Shown here: positions 44,800-53,549 of the stretch, piece by piece
Layout: every line of letters begins with the position of its first letter
Position numbering within the stretch: the first letter of the stretch is position 1
DNA from: an uncultured Atopobiaceae bacterium
GTDB taxonomy: Bacteria > Actinomycetota > Coriobacteriia > Coriobacteriales > Atopobiaceae
Assembly (NCBI GenBank): GCA_944320975.1
Contig: CALUJM010000001.1
Coordinates: forward strand, 124,001 to 188,000
Reading direction: 5' to 3'
Length of the DNA: 64,000 nt
Notes under the pieces: model-generated
Told to the model about the DNA's origin: nothing
What the model saw: only the letters and a program-made list of their open reading frames with translations
Database searches by the model: none
Made by a program: the position numbers and the translations under genes

Positions 44800-46191
44800 A
44801 TGGCGCTGTGGGGCGGTAGGTTCGAGAAGGGCGTGGACGCGTTCACGCAGGAGTTCGGCGCGAGCCTCGAGGTCGACAAGGCAATGGCCGCCCAGGACAT
44901 CGCGGGCAGCCGCGCCCATGCGCGCATGCTCGCCGAGCAGGGCATCATCTCCGCCGACGACCAGGTCGCCATCGACGAGGGCCTCGAGCGCATCGCCGGC
45001 CAGATCGCGGACGGCACCTTCGTCTGGGACGTCAACGACGAGGACGTCCACATGGCCGTCGAGGGCGCCCTCACGCGCGACATCGGCACCCCCGGCGCGC
45101 GCCTGCACACCGGCCGCTCCCGCAACGACCAGGTCGCCACCGACATCCGCCTGCTCGCCAAGGACCTCTGCGACCACCTGATCGCCGGCAACGTGGCGCT
45201 GCGCCGCGTCCTGCTCGACGCTGCCGAGAAGAACCTCGACGTCGTGATGCCCGGCTACACGCACCTCCAGCACGCCCAGCCGGTGCTTCTCTCCCACCAC
45301 CTGCTCGCGTACTTCTGGATGTTCGTGCGCGACCATACGCGCCTGGTCGCGGCACGTACGGCCGCCGACGCCAACCCGCTCGGCGCCGCGGCGCTCGCCG
45401 GCACGACCTACCCGCTCGACCGCGCCCGCACCACGGAGCTCCTGGGCTTCTCGCGCACGATCCCCAACTCGCTCGATGCCGTCTCCGACCGCGATTACCT
45501 GCTCGATCTTGAGTACGCCTGTGCCGTCTCCATGATGCACCTCTCGCGTCTCTGCGAGGAGATCGTGCTGTGGAGCTCCACCGAGTTCGGCTTCATCACG
45601 CTCTCCGACGCCTACTCCACCGGCTCCTCGATCATGCCGCAGAAGAAGAACCCGGACTTCGCCGAGCTCACGCGCGGCAAGACCGGACGCGTCTACGGCG
45701 ACCTGATGGCGCTGCTCACTACCATGAAGTCGCTGCCGCTCGCCTACAACAAGGACCTCCAGGAGTGCAAGGAGGGCCCGCTCGACGCCGCGCGCACGCT
45801 CTCCGACTGCATGGAGATCGCTGCCGGCATGATCGAGACCATGACGGTGAACGCCGACGTCATGCTGGCGCAGGCGGGCACGGGCTTCTCGGCCGCCACG
45901 GACGTGGCCGACTACCTGGCCAAGAAGGGGATGCCCTTCCGCGAGGCGCACCGCGTGGTGGGCGAGCTCGTGCTCTACTGCGAGAAGAACGGGAAGGGCC
46001 TCGAGGACCTCACGGCGGAGGAGTTTTCCGCCGCGAGCCCCCTCTTCGGGGCGGATATCGCCCGCGACCTCGACCCGGCGGGCATCGCCAACGCCCGCGT
46101 GACCTACGGCGGAACCGGCCGCGATGCAGTTGTCGTGCAGCTCGGGGAGGCGCGCACCGCGCTCGAGAAGGACGAGGGCGCCCTGCGGTAG
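44800..46191 (+). CDS. argH: Argininosuccinate lyase
   Basis: 463 residues: MALWGGRFEKGVDAFTQEFG, the signature GSSIMPQKKNPD, and TYPLDRARTTELLGF. It splits argininosuccinate to arginine and fumarate. ATG 44800 has GAAGGAG upstream. The stop TAG is part of a TAGAAT box that likely drives purB. Confidence 0.97.
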   Translation: MALWGGRFEKGVDAFTQEFGASLEVDKAMAAQDIAGSRAHARMLAEQGIISADDQVAIDEGLERIAGQIADGTFVWDVNDEDVHMAVEGALTRDIGTPGARLHTGRSRNDQVATDIRLLAKDLCDHLIAGNVALRRVLLDAAEKNLDVVMPGYTHLQHAQPVLLSHHLLAYFWMFVRDHTRLVAARTAADANPLGAAALAGTTYPLDRARTTELLGFSRTIPNSLDAVSDRDYLLDLEYACAVSMMHLSRLCEEIVLWSSTEFGFITLSDAYSTGSSIMPQKKNPDFAELTRGKTGRVYGDLMALLTTMKSLPLAYNKDLQECKEGPLDAARTLSDCMEIAAGMIETMTVNADVMLAQAGTGFSAATDVADYLAKKGMPFREAHRVVGELVLYCEKNGKGLEDLTAEEFSAASPLFGADIARDLDPAGIANARVTYGGTGRDAVVVQLGEARTALEKDEGALR

Positions 46192-46194
46192 AAT
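46189..46194 (+). promoter_or_regulatory. Possible -10 box of purB
   Basis: TAGAAT overlaps the argH stop codon and lies 37 bases before the purB ATG. It is the same hexamer that precedes each tRNA in this window. Confidence 0.45.
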
Positions 46195-46231
46195 CGAGGG
46201 GCACGCAACGCTACCGCCGAGGAGGCCCCGC

Positions 46232-47578
46232 ATGATCGATCGCTACACCCGTCCGGAGATGGGACACATCTTCTCGCTCGAGAACAAGTACCGCATCTGG
46301 CAGGAGATCGAGGTCCTGGCCTGCGAGGCGCACGCCGAGATGGGCAAGGTCGGCATCACGCGCGAGGAGGCCGCCTGGATCCGCGAGCACGCTGACTTCA
46401 ACAAGGACGAGGTAGACGCCATCGAGGCCGTGACCAACCACGACGTCATCGCCTTCCTCACCAACATGGGCGAGTACATCGATCGCGACGTGCCCGAGGG
46501 CGAGCCCAAGCCGTCCCGCTGGGTCCACTTCGGCATGACCTCCTCCGACCTCGGCGACACGGCCCTCTGCTACCAGCTCGTCCAGGCCACCGACATCCTC
46601 ATCGAGGACTGCAAGAAGCTCGGCGAGATCTGCAAGCGCCGTGCCTTCGAGGAGCGCGACACCCTCTGCGTGGGCCGCACCCACGGCATCCACGCCGAGC
46701 CCATGACCTTTGGCATGAAGTTCGGCAGCTGGGCCTGGGAGCTTAAGCGCGACTACGACCGCCTCAAGGACGCTCGCGCCAACGTGGCCTTCGGCGCCAT
46801 CTCCGGCGCTGTGGGCACCTACTCCTCCATCGACCCGTTTGTCGAGGAGTACGTCTGCGAGCACCTGGGCCTGGTCCACGACCCGCTCTCCACTCAGGTC
46901 ATCTCGCGCGACCACCACGCCTACCTCGCCGGCGTCCTGGCGACCACCGCCGCCACCTGCGAGCGCATCGCCACCGAGATCCGCAACCTCCAGAAGACCG
47001 ACACCCTCGAGGCCGAGGAGCCGTTCCGCAAGGGCCAGAAGGGCAGCTCGGCGATGCCGCACAAGCGCAACCCCATCACCGTGGAGAAGGTCTGCGGCCT
47101 TTCCCGCGTGGTGAAGGCCAACGCGCAGGTGGCCTTTGACAACGTGGCTCTCTGGCACGAGCGCGACATCTCCCACAGCTCCGCCGAGCGCGTTGCGCAG
47201 GCCGACAGCTTCATCGCCCTCGACCACATGTTCCAGTGCCTCACCCGCATCGTGGACGGCCTGATCCTCTATCCGGCGCAGATGCTCGCCAACCTCAACA
47301 AGACGCGCGGGCTGATCTTCTCGTCCAAGGTGCTGCTCGCCCTCGTCGAGACCGGCATCACGCGCGAGGAGGCCTACGCCATCGTGCAGGAGAACGCCAT
47401 GGCCACCTGGCGCGAGGTGCAGCAGTGCGCCAGCGGCACCACGTTCCGCGAGAAGCTCGAGGCGGACCCGCGCTGCACCGTGCCGGCAGAGGAGCTCGAC
47501 GCCATCTTCGACCCGCGCGCCTTCCTCACGCGCGCCGGCGTGGTCTTCGACCGCCTGGAGCAGCTGAACTTCGACTAA
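46232..47578 (+). CDS. purB: Adenylosuccinate lyase
   Basis: 448 residues with the fumarase/aspartase signature GSSAMPHKRNP and an N-terminal MIDRYTRPEMGHIFSLENKY. It acts twice in purine synthesis, on SAICAR and adenylosuccinate. GAGGAGG precedes ATG 46232. A homologous-fold lyase, argH, lies just upstream but is not a duplicate. A long hairpin repeat follows. Confidence 0.97.
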   Translation: MIDRYTRPEMGHIFSLENKYRIWQEIEVLACEAHAEMGKVGITREEAAWIREHADFNKDEVDAIEAVTNHDVIAFLTNMGEYIDRDVPEGEPKPSRWVHFGMTSSDLGDTALCYQLVQATDILIEDCKKLGEICKRRAFEERDTLCVGRTHGIHAEPMTFGMKFGSWAWELKRDYDRLKDARANVAFGAISGAVGTYSSIDPFVEEYVCEHLGLVHDPLSTQVISRDHHAYLAGVLATTAATCERIATEIRNLQKTDTLEAEEPFRKGQKGSSAMPHKRNPITVEKVCGLSRVVKANAQVAFDNVALWHERDISHSSAERVAQADSFIALDHMFQCLTRIVDGLILYPAQMLANLNKTRGLIFSSKVLLALVETGITREEAYAIVQENAMATWREVQQCASGTTFREKLEADPRCTVPAEELDAIFDPRAFLTRAGVVFDRLEQLNFD

Positions 47579-47588
47579 CGCTGAAAGT

Positions 47589-47661
47589 GATTCAATTGGG
47601 GGCAGACCCCTTTTGAATCATGGAACCGATGGTTCAAAAGGGGTCTGCCCCCAATTGAATC
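47589..47661. repeat. Long intergenic hairpin with a GATTCAATTGGGG core
   Basis: 29-bp perfect arms (47589-47617 and 47633-47661), extendable across one mismatch. The arms start GATTCAATTGGGGGCAGACC. The GATTC(A/G)ATTGGGG start is shared with 53420. It separates purB from the TSCPD gene. Confidence 0.85.
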
Positions 47662-47676
47662 GCTAAGGAGAAGAAC

Positions 47677-47943
47677 GTGCACTTTGACTACACCCCGCGC
47701 GGCGTCTGCTCGCGCGCCATCCACATCGACCTCGCCGACGACGGCAAGACCATCGAGCAGGTCTCCTTCGAGGGCGGCTGCAACGGCAACCTCAAGGCCG
47801 TGAGCAAGCTCGTCGCCGGCCACGAGGTCGACGAGATCGTCGGCATCCTCGCGGGCAACACCTGCGGCCCCCGCCCAACCTCCTGTGCCGACCAGCTCTC
47901 CCGTGCGCTCGTAGAGGCGGCCGCCGCCGCGCAGCAGGCGTAG
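47677..47943 (+). CDS. TSCPD-domain protein (TIGR03905-like)
   Basis: 88 residues: HFDYTPRGVCSRAIHIDL, FEGGCNGNLKAVSKLVAG, LAGNTCGPRPTSCADQLSRAL. It contains the TSCPD-type Cys motif (TSCADQL) that also ends some ribonucleotide reductases. Start GTG 47677 with AAGGAG upstream. Exact role is unknown; the conserved cysteines suggest metal or redox function. Confidence 0.85.
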   Translation: MHFDYTPRGVCSRAIHIDLADDGKTIEQVSFEGGCNGNLKAVSKLVAGHEVDEIVGILAGNTCGPRPTSCADQLSRALVEAAAAAQQA

Positions 47944-47944
47944 C

Positions 47945-49147
47945 GTGCGCGCTCCCAAGCTGACAAGGCGCTCCCTGTTCAAGACCGCCGCGGCGGGCAC
48001 GGCGCTCGCGGCGGCGGTGAGCATCCTTCCGGGTTGCACCCACGGTCCCGACGAGATCGACGCCGACCCCACGGTCGTGGACGAGGACTCGGCGGAGAGC
48101 GTGCTCGAGGCGTTCTCCGCCGCCGACTCCCCCCTCGTCGAGGAGAGCAGCTGGACGCTTCCGCTGGGCAACGTCCTGCGCCCTTGCGAGGGGACGTGGG
48201 CGCCCGTGATCACGGCGGGCTCCTCGGCCACCCCCATGGTCAAGGCCTCGGCGCTCTCGCTCTCCTCCGGTACCCTCGTAGAGGTCGTCCCGGCCCCGCT
48301 CGGGGCGGCTTCGACCACGGTCATCTACGACGTCCGCTGCTCGGACGAGGTCTACGCCTGGGTCGAGCTCGACACCGTCACGCACGCGTGGGCGCTCTAT
48401 GCCGCGGGCTTTGCCGACGGCCAGCTCTCGGGCGACACCAAGATGCTGTGGGAGGGGACGTCCGACTACGACCCGGCCCCCTTCGCGGTGTCCGGCTCGC
48501 GGGTGATCTGGCAGGTCCAGCCCTCCACGAGCGGCTCCCGCACCACGGAGCACTCGCTGTGCTACGTCTGGCGCGAGGGCGATTCCGACGCGAAGTCCGT
48601 CGTCGAGTCCCCCGGCCGCTTCGCCACGGCGCCCACGGTCAGCGCGGGCGTGGCCGTCCTCACCCCGCGCGTCCATGACGACGAGGGCATCTTCTACGGG
48701 GCGACCGCCTACTCGCTCTCCGACGACCTGAGGACCAAGCTGGACCAGCTCGTCCTGCCCGCGAGCGTCCGCCCGTTCCGCGCGACGCGCGTCGGCGATC
48801 GCTTTCTCGTTTCGGTTGAGGCGAGCTACAGCTCGGGCGGCCTGCTCGGGAAGATGGGCACCTACATCGGATCGACCTCCGCGGGCTTCTACAAGCTCGA
48901 CCGCGAGCCCTCCGAGTGCGGCTGCGGGAAGGGTGACGTCTACATCATCAAGAGCAATGCCTCCTACCTGGTGATCGACCTTGCAAGCAGGACCTATTCC
49001 TCGCTCGTCGCGACGGACCGCTCCGTGGACTACGGTGAGTTCCCCGCCCGCGCGGGCGAGTGCGACCAGTTCGTGACCTTCTCGACCGTCAAGGACGAGA
49101 ACACCGGATACCCCGCTTCCGTCACCGTGCGCACCTTCCGCCTGTAA
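47945..49147 (+). CDS. Tat-exported lipoprotein, propeller-like, unknown function
   Basis: 400 residues. Twin-arginine signal TRRSLFKTAAAGTALAA followed by the lipobox LPGC (Cys near residue 31) predicts Tat export and lipid anchoring. The rest is beta-rich with repeats such as FAVSGSRVIWQVQPS and GVAVLTPRVHDDEGIFYGA, a propeller-like pattern. GTG 47945 starts one base after the TSCPD stop. It lies 88 bases before a two-component system, perhaps linked as an envelope sensor (context only). Confidence 0.75.
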   Translation: MRAPKLTRRSLFKTAAAGTALAAAVSILPGCTHGPDEIDADPTVVDEDSAESVLEAFSAADSPLVEESSWTLPLGNVLRPCEGTWAPVITAGSSATPMVKASALSLSSGTLVEVVPAPLGAASTTVIYDVRCSDEVYAWVELDTVTHAWALYAAGFADGQLSGDTKMLWEGTSDYDPAPFAVSGSRVIWQVQPSTSGSRTTEHSLCYVWREGDSDAKSVVESPGRFATAPTVSAGVAVLTPRVHDDEGIFYGATAYSLSDDLRTKLDQLVLPASVRPFRATRVGDRFLVSVEASYSSGGLLGKMGTYIGSTSAGFYKLDREPSECGCGKGDVYIIKSNASYLVIDLASRTYSSLVATDRSVDYGEFPARAGECDQFVTFSTVKDENTGYPASVTVRTFRL

Positions 49148-49174
49148 GAGGGAATCGTCCGGCGCGCCGTGGGG

Positions 49175-49180
49175 TACACT
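49175..49180 (+). promoter_or_regulatory. Possible -10 box of the two-component system
   Basis: TACACT in the gap after the lipoprotein gene, 55 bases before the response-regulator ATG. Confidence 0.35.
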
Positions 49181-49235
49181 AGATATGCTTACGGCCGAAT
49201 CCCCGGCGACGCTAAGAGGCAACAGGGAGGCCACC

Positions 49236-49958
49236 ATGGCTTCAGACGAGAAGAAGATCCTGCTGGTTGAGGACGAGAAGGCGATCAGGGACGCTGTCGC
49301 CGCCTATCTCGAGCGCGAGAACTACATCGTGCGCGGGGTCGGCGACGGGCAGAGCGCCGTCGAGGAGTTCGAGAAGCACACCTTCGACCTCGTCATCCTC
49401 GATCTCATGCTCCCCAAGCTCTCCGGCGAGCGCGTGTGCCGCGCCATCCGCGAGACCTCCAACGTGCCGATCATCATGCTCACGGCAAAGGGCGAGGTCG
49501 AGGACCGCATCATCGGCCTCGAGCTCGGCGCCGACGACTACCTCATCAAGCCCTTCTCGCCGCGCGAGCTCGTCGCCCGCGTGCGCGCGCTGCTCCGCCG
49601 CGCCCACACCGAGGCCGAGCCCCAGCTCGAGGTCCTGGACTTCGACGACCTCGTCATCGACATCTCCGGCCACAAGGTTCTCGTGGAGGGCCGCGAGGTC
49701 GACCTCACGGCGTCCGAGTTCAAGCTGCTCACGACGCTCGCCCGCTACCCGGGCCGCGTCTACACCCGCATGGAGCTGGTCGAGAAGGTCCTCGGCTACG
49801 ACTTCGAGGGCTATGAGCGCACGATCGACTCCCACGTGAAGAACCTCCGCGCCAAGCTGGGCGACGACCCGCGCAACCCGCGCTGGCTCTACACCGTCCA
49901 CGGCGTCGGGTACCGCTTCGAGGCTCCCGAGAAGGCGACCGACCAGGCCGCGCGCTAG
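49236..49958 (+). CDS. OmpR/PhoB-family response regulator
   Basis: 240 residues. The receiver domain has VEDE near residue 10, phospho-Asp in VILDLMLPKL, and Lys in LIKPFSPREL. The winged helix has ASEFKLLTTLARYPG and TIDSHVKNLRAKLGDDPRNP. ATG 49236 has CAGGGAGG upstream; an earlier start at 49185 is less likely. Paired with the kinase nine bases downstream. Confidence 0.95.
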   Translation: MASDEKKILLVEDEKAIRDAVAAYLERENYIVRGVGDGQSAVEEFEKHTFDLVILDLMLPKLSGERVCRAIRETSNVPIIMLTAKGEVEDRIIGLELGADDYLIKPFSPRELVARVRALLRRAHTEAEPQLEVLDFDDLVIDISGHKVLVEGREVDLTASEFKLLTTLARYPGRVYTRMELVEKVLGYDFEGYERTIDSHVKNLRAKLGDDPRNPRWLYTVHGVGYRFEAPEKATDQAAR

Positions 49959-49967
49959 GCGGGCGGC

Positions 49968-51485
49968 ATGTCGGCGCGCTTTGCCACGGGAAACGCCGAT
50001 GGCGCGGACGAGGGGGCCCTGAAGGGACGCTCCTCCCGCAGCTCATGGAACACGATAAAGCCCTCTCCCAAGCGCGGGCGCCCCTATGCGACGAGCCTCA
50101 CCCTCGCGTTTGCCCTCACCGCGGTGATGACCGCCGTGGTGCTGGTGCTCGTGCTCGCCGTGGTGTGGGAGCGCCAGTTCATGGCGTACACCCGTCAGAA
50201 CATGCAGGCGATCGCGGACTCGACCTCCGCGACCATCTCCCAGGTCTACCAGCAGACCGGCGAGATTGACGCCGGCGTCGCCGCGGAGGCCGCCTCGGCC
50301 GCGTCGAGCCTGTCGCCGGACATCGTGGTCCAGGTGACGGACTCCGAGGGCCGCGTCCTCTACGACGACACCTGGTCGAACCCCAGGAGCCAGTCCCGGC
50401 GCACGTCCGCGTCGGTGGTCCCCACGGCGCAGGGCGCGATGGTGAACTCGGCGATCGTGGGCTCGAACGGCGAGAACGTGGGCGCTGTCCGCCTCTGGGC
50501 GCTGGGCTCCGACGCGCTGCTCACCAAGAGCGACGCGTCGTTCCGCTCCAACTCCTACGGCGCCATCGCCACCGCGGCGGCCATCGCCACCATCCTGGCA
50601 TGCGTCATCGGCTACTTCGTCTCGCGCGGCATGGCCCGGCCGATCCAGCGCATCACGTCGACCGCCAAGCAGATCAGAAACGGCGACCTCACGGCGCGCA
50701 CCGGCGTGACCGGCCCCGACGAGATCGGCCAGCTCGGTGAGACCTTCGACGACATGGCGAGCACGATCGAGCGCGACATCAAGCTCGAGCACCGCCTCAC
50801 CGGCGACGTCGCCCACGAGCTCAGGACCCCGCTCATGGCCATGCAGGCGACGGTGGAGGCGATGCAGGACGGCGTGCTGCCGGCCGACGACGAGCACTTC
50901 GAGGTCGTCGCCTCCGAGGTGCGGCGCCTCTCCCGCCTCATCGACGCGATGCTCAAGCTCTCGCGCCTCGAGAACGGCTCCACGGAGTTCAACTGCGAGC
51001 GCACCGACGTGGCGCGCCTCGTCAAGGGCCTGGTCTCCTCTCAGCACCAGCTCTTCCACGAGAAGGGCCTGCACCTGCGCTTCGTCGACGAGACCCCGCA
51101 CGGCGGAGAGCTCTATGCAGACGTCGACCCCGACCTGCTGCGCGAGGCCATCGTCAACCTGATGAGCAACGCCATGCGCTATACCAACCCGGACGGCTGG
51201 GTGAAGGTGTCGCTAAAGCAGGACCGCTCCGACATCCTCATCTCGGTGCAGGACACCGGCATCGGCATCGCCAAGGAGGACATACCGCAGACCTTCGCGC
51301 GCTTCTGGCGCTCAGACGTGAGCCGCGAGCGCGTTTCCGGCGGCCTGGGCGTGGGCCTGGCCATCACCAAGGAGATCGTCGACCGTCACAACGGCACGAT
51401 CCTCGTCGAGTCCGAGCTCGGCAAGGGCACCACCTTCACGCTGCGCATCCCCCAGCGCCAGTCTCGCAAGCCGCAGGACAAGTAA
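49968..51485 (+). CDS. Sensor histidine kinase
   Basis: 505 residues. Two membrane helices (about 45-65 and 200-222) flank an extracellular domain. Then come HAMP (RPIQRITSTAKQIRNGDLTA), the H-box GDVAHELRTPLMAMQ, N-box NLMSNAMRYT, and G boxes DTGIGI and GGLGVGLAI. It phosphorylates the adjacent regulator. Stimulus unknown. A large inverted repeat follows. Confidence 0.95.
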   Translation: MSARFATGNADGADEGALKGRSSRSSWNTIKPSPKRGRPYATSLTLAFALTAVMTAVVLVLVLAVVWERQFMAYTRQNMQAIADSTSATISQVYQQTGEIDAGVAAEAASAASSLSPDIVVQVTDSEGRVLYDDTWSNPRSQSRRTSASVVPTAQGAMVNSAIVGSNGENVGAVRLWALGSDALLTKSDASFRSNSYGAIATAAAIATILACVIGYFVSRGMARPIQRITSTAKQIRNGDLTARTGVTGPDEIGQLGETFDDMASTIERDIKLEHRLTGDVAHELRTPLMAMQATVEAMQDGVLPADDEHFEVVASEVRRLSRLIDAMLKLSRLENGSTEFNCERTDVARLVKGLVSSQHQLFHEKGLHLRFVDETPHGGELYADVDPDLLREAIVNLMSNAMRYTNPDGWVKVSLKQDRSDILISVQDTGIGIAKEDIPQTFARFWRSDVSRERVSGGLGVGLAITKEIVDRHNGTILVESELGKGTTFTLRIPQRQSRKPQDK

Positions 51486-51495
51486 CCGCACGGGT

Positions 51496-51597
51496 GCCCG
51501 CGGCCGTCGGCCCGAGGTTCTTCTCGCCGTGCTCAAACAGCTTGCTGCGCAAGAACTGCGCGCGGCAGAGAAGAACGTCGGGCCGACGACCGCGGGC
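51496..51597. repeat. Large inverted repeat, likely terminator region
   Basis: Arms of about 30 bases (from 51496 inward and 51597 inward) pair with two mismatches. Each arm holds CGTCGGCCCGA and GTTCTTCTC. No U-tract is seen, but it should fold strongly between the kinase and purC. Confidence 0.7.
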
Positions 51598-51682
51598 GGG
51601 GTGCCGTTGCGATTGCGCTGCGCGCGAGAACATGGCAGATGGGTTCGATGCTTGCCGGCTTTATGGGGCGCGCGGGTAACGG

Positions 51683-51688
51683 TATACT
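51683..51688 (+). promoter_or_regulatory. Possible -10 box of purC
   Basis: TATACT 36 bases before the purC ATG; no good -35. Confidence 0.5.
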
Positions 51689-51724
51689 GAGAGGTTGAGT
51701 GAAACGGCGTCGAAGGGAAACGAC

Positions 51725-52606
51725 ATGGCCGAGATGGAGCTTCGTCCGGACTCTCACGGCAAGGTCCGCGACATCTACGACTGCGGGGACAGCCTGCTCA
51801 TGGTTGCGTCCGACCGCATCAGCGCCTACGACTTCATCCTTCCGGATGAGATCCCCCACAAGGGCGAGATCCTCACGCGCATCTCCGCGTTCTGGTTCGA
51901 GCGCTTCGCGGACCTCATTCCCAACCACATGATCAGCTGCGACGTGGCCGACCTGCCCGAGGAGTTCAAGCAGTACGCCGACTACCTCGCCGGCCGCTCC
52001 ATGCTCGTGAAGAAGGCCCAGACCGTGCCCATCGAGTGCATCGTGCGAGGCTACCTCACCGGCTCCGGCAAGAAGACCTACGACGAGGACGGTACCGTCT
52101 GCGGCATCAAGCTGCCCGACGGCCTGACCGAGGCCTCCAAGCTCCCCGAGCCCATCTTCACCCCCTCCACCAAGGCCGAGCTGGGCGACCACGACGAGAA
52201 CATCTCCTTCGAGCGCTGCTGCGAGATCGTGGGCGCCGACGTCGCCGAGCAGCTGCGCGACGCGTCCCTGGCCATCTACAAGGCCGCGGCCGACTACGCC
52301 GCCGAGCAGGGCATCATCATCGCCGACACCAAGTTCGAGTTTGGCTTCATCGACGGCAAGCTCACGCTGATCGACGAGTGCCTCACGCCCGATTCCAGCC
52401 GCTTCTGGCCGGCTGACTCCTACGAGGAGGGCAAGGTCCAGCCGAGCTACGACAAGCAGTATGTCCGCGACTGGCTGCGCGCCAACTGGGACATGACCGG
52501 CGAGCCGCCGCGCATCCCCGCGGAGGTCATCGAGGGTACCTCGAAGCGCTATCAGGAGGCGTTCCAGATCATCACCGGCACCGAGTTCGCGCCCGCCCGG
52601 GCATAA
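51725..52606 (+). CDS. purC: Phosphoribosylaminoimidazole-succinocarboxamide synthase (SAICAR synthase)
   Basis: 293 residues: DSHGKVRDIYDCGDSLLMVA, SDRISAYDFILPDEIPHKG, KFEFGFIDGKLTLIDECLTP and DKQYVRDWL. It adds aspartate in purine synthesis, the step before purB. ATG 51725 has GAAGGGAAA upstream. Confidence 0.96.
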   Translation: MAEMELRPDSHGKVRDIYDCGDSLLMVASDRISAYDFILPDEIPHKGEILTRISAFWFERFADLIPNHMISCDVADLPEEFKQYADYLAGRSMLVKKAQTVPIECIVRGYLTGSGKKTYDEDGTVCGIKLPDGLTEASKLPEPIFTPSTKAELGDHDENISFERCCEIVGADVAEQLRDASLAIYKAAADYAAEQGIIIADTKFEFGFIDGKLTLIDECLTPDSSRFWPADSYEEGKVQPSYDKQYVRDWLRANWDMTGEPPRIPAEVIEGTSKRYQEAFQIITGTEFAPARA

Positions 52607-52614
52607 GGAGATCC

Positions 52615-53247
52615 ATGTCACTGCGAGACACCATTGAGGGCGCCCGTCGCGAGGCGGAGGGCAACGCCGTCGGCCGACCCAAGAAGGAAGCCGAGAACAT
52701 GGCCTCGGGCGAGGAGGAGAAGAAGGGCTTCTCGCGCAGCTCTGCGGCAAAGGCCAAGCCTACCCGCGAGGCGGCCGCGTCCGTTCGCGTGGCGTCCAAG
52801 CCCAAGCAGACGGGGGCGGTCGGCGGCCCTGCCGAGACCAAGGAGGAGAAGCGCGAGCGCAAGCGCCGCGAGCGCGAGGAGCAGGACTTCCGCAACCGCG
52901 CCTATGACATCATCCTGCGGAGCAACCCCGCCTACAAGCGCACCGAGCGCGTCTTCTGGATCATCCTCGGCGCCGGCCTGGCGCTCGCCGTCATCTCGCT
53001 CGTGTGCGTCTACCTGTTCGGGCAGAGCCCGGACATGACCACGTGGCAGGGCGTCCTCTCCGTTGTCTCTCTGATCGCGGCTTACGGCTTCATGATCGCC
53101 AGCTTCATCTACGACTGGATGAAGCGTCGCCCCTACCGCAAGGAGACCGAGGGCCGCGTGCGCGGGCTCTCTGACAAGAAGCTCCTCGAGCTGCTCGAGA
53201 AGGCTCGTGCCGACGAGGTCTCCAAGAAGGAGGACAAGAAGAAGTAG
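52615..53247 (+). CDS. Two-helix membrane protein with a charged N-terminus, unknown
   Basis: 210 residues. The first 110 are charged and Ala/Lys/Glu-rich and probably disordered. Then come two membrane helices (VFWIILGAGLALAVISLVCVYLF and VLSVVSLIAAYGFMIASFIYD at about 113-165) and a basic tail. It starts 9 bases after purC, so is probably cotranscribed. I do not recognise the family. Confidence 0.7.
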   Translation: MSLRDTIEGARREAEGNAVGRPKKEAENMASGEEEKKGFSRSSAAKAKPTREAAASVRVASKPKQTGAVGGPAETKEEKRERKRREREEQDFRNRAYDIILRSNPAYKRTERVFWIILGAGLALAVISLVCVYLFGQSPDMTTWQGVLSVVSLIAAYGFMIASFIYDWMKRRPYRKETEGRVRGLSDKKLLELLEKARADEVSKKEDKKK

Positions 53248-53267
53248 GCACGTCTTGCGCGGGGTGC

Positions 53268-53273
53268 TAGAAT
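53268..53273 (+). promoter_or_regulatory. -10 box of tRNA-Arg
   Basis: TAGAAT with preceding TGC, ten bases before the tRNA. Confidence 0.7.
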
Positions 53274-53283
53274 AGCGTTCCAT

Positions 53284-53359
53284 GCCTTCGTAGCTCAGGG
53301 GATAGAGCACCGCTCTCCTAAAGCGGGTGTCGGCCGTTCGAATCGGCCCGGGGGCACCA
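53284..53359 (+). tRNA. tRNA-Arg (CCU)
   Basis: Acceptor GCCTTCG with CGGGGGC (two G-T pairs). Anticodon loop CTCCTAA gives CCT, encoded CCA. Confidence 0.96.
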
Positions 53360-53367
53360 GGGAAATC

Positions 53368-53406
53368 GCAGGTTGGGGTTGGCAAGCTGCCCCGACCTGC
53401 TTTTTT
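53368..53406 (+). terminator. Terminator after tRNA-Arg
   Basis: GCAGGT/ACCTGC and GGGG/CCCC stem with one mismatch, followed by six T. Confidence 0.88.
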
Positions 53407-53419
53407 GTCGGGCGGTCTC

Positions 53420-53514
53420 GTGATTCGATTGGGGACTGTCCCCAATCGAATCACCCATATAGGCCGGGCCCGGCGCCGTCGAGTGGCGCCGGGCCCGGCC
53501 TATATGGGTGATTC
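53420..53514. repeat. Two overlapping perfect hairpins
   Basis: Hairpin one: 16-bp perfect arms (53420-53435, 53439-53454), GTGATTCGATTGGGGA. Hairpin two: 30-bp perfect arms (53448-53477, 53485-53514) with a 7-base loop, arms including AGGCCGGGCCCGGCGCC. They share GAATCAC, so they cannot both form fully. It sits between tRNA-Arg and the pknB 3' end. Confidence 0.88.
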
Positions 53515-53549
53515 TCTTTACTAGAACCCGAGATAGACACCAGTCCCGA

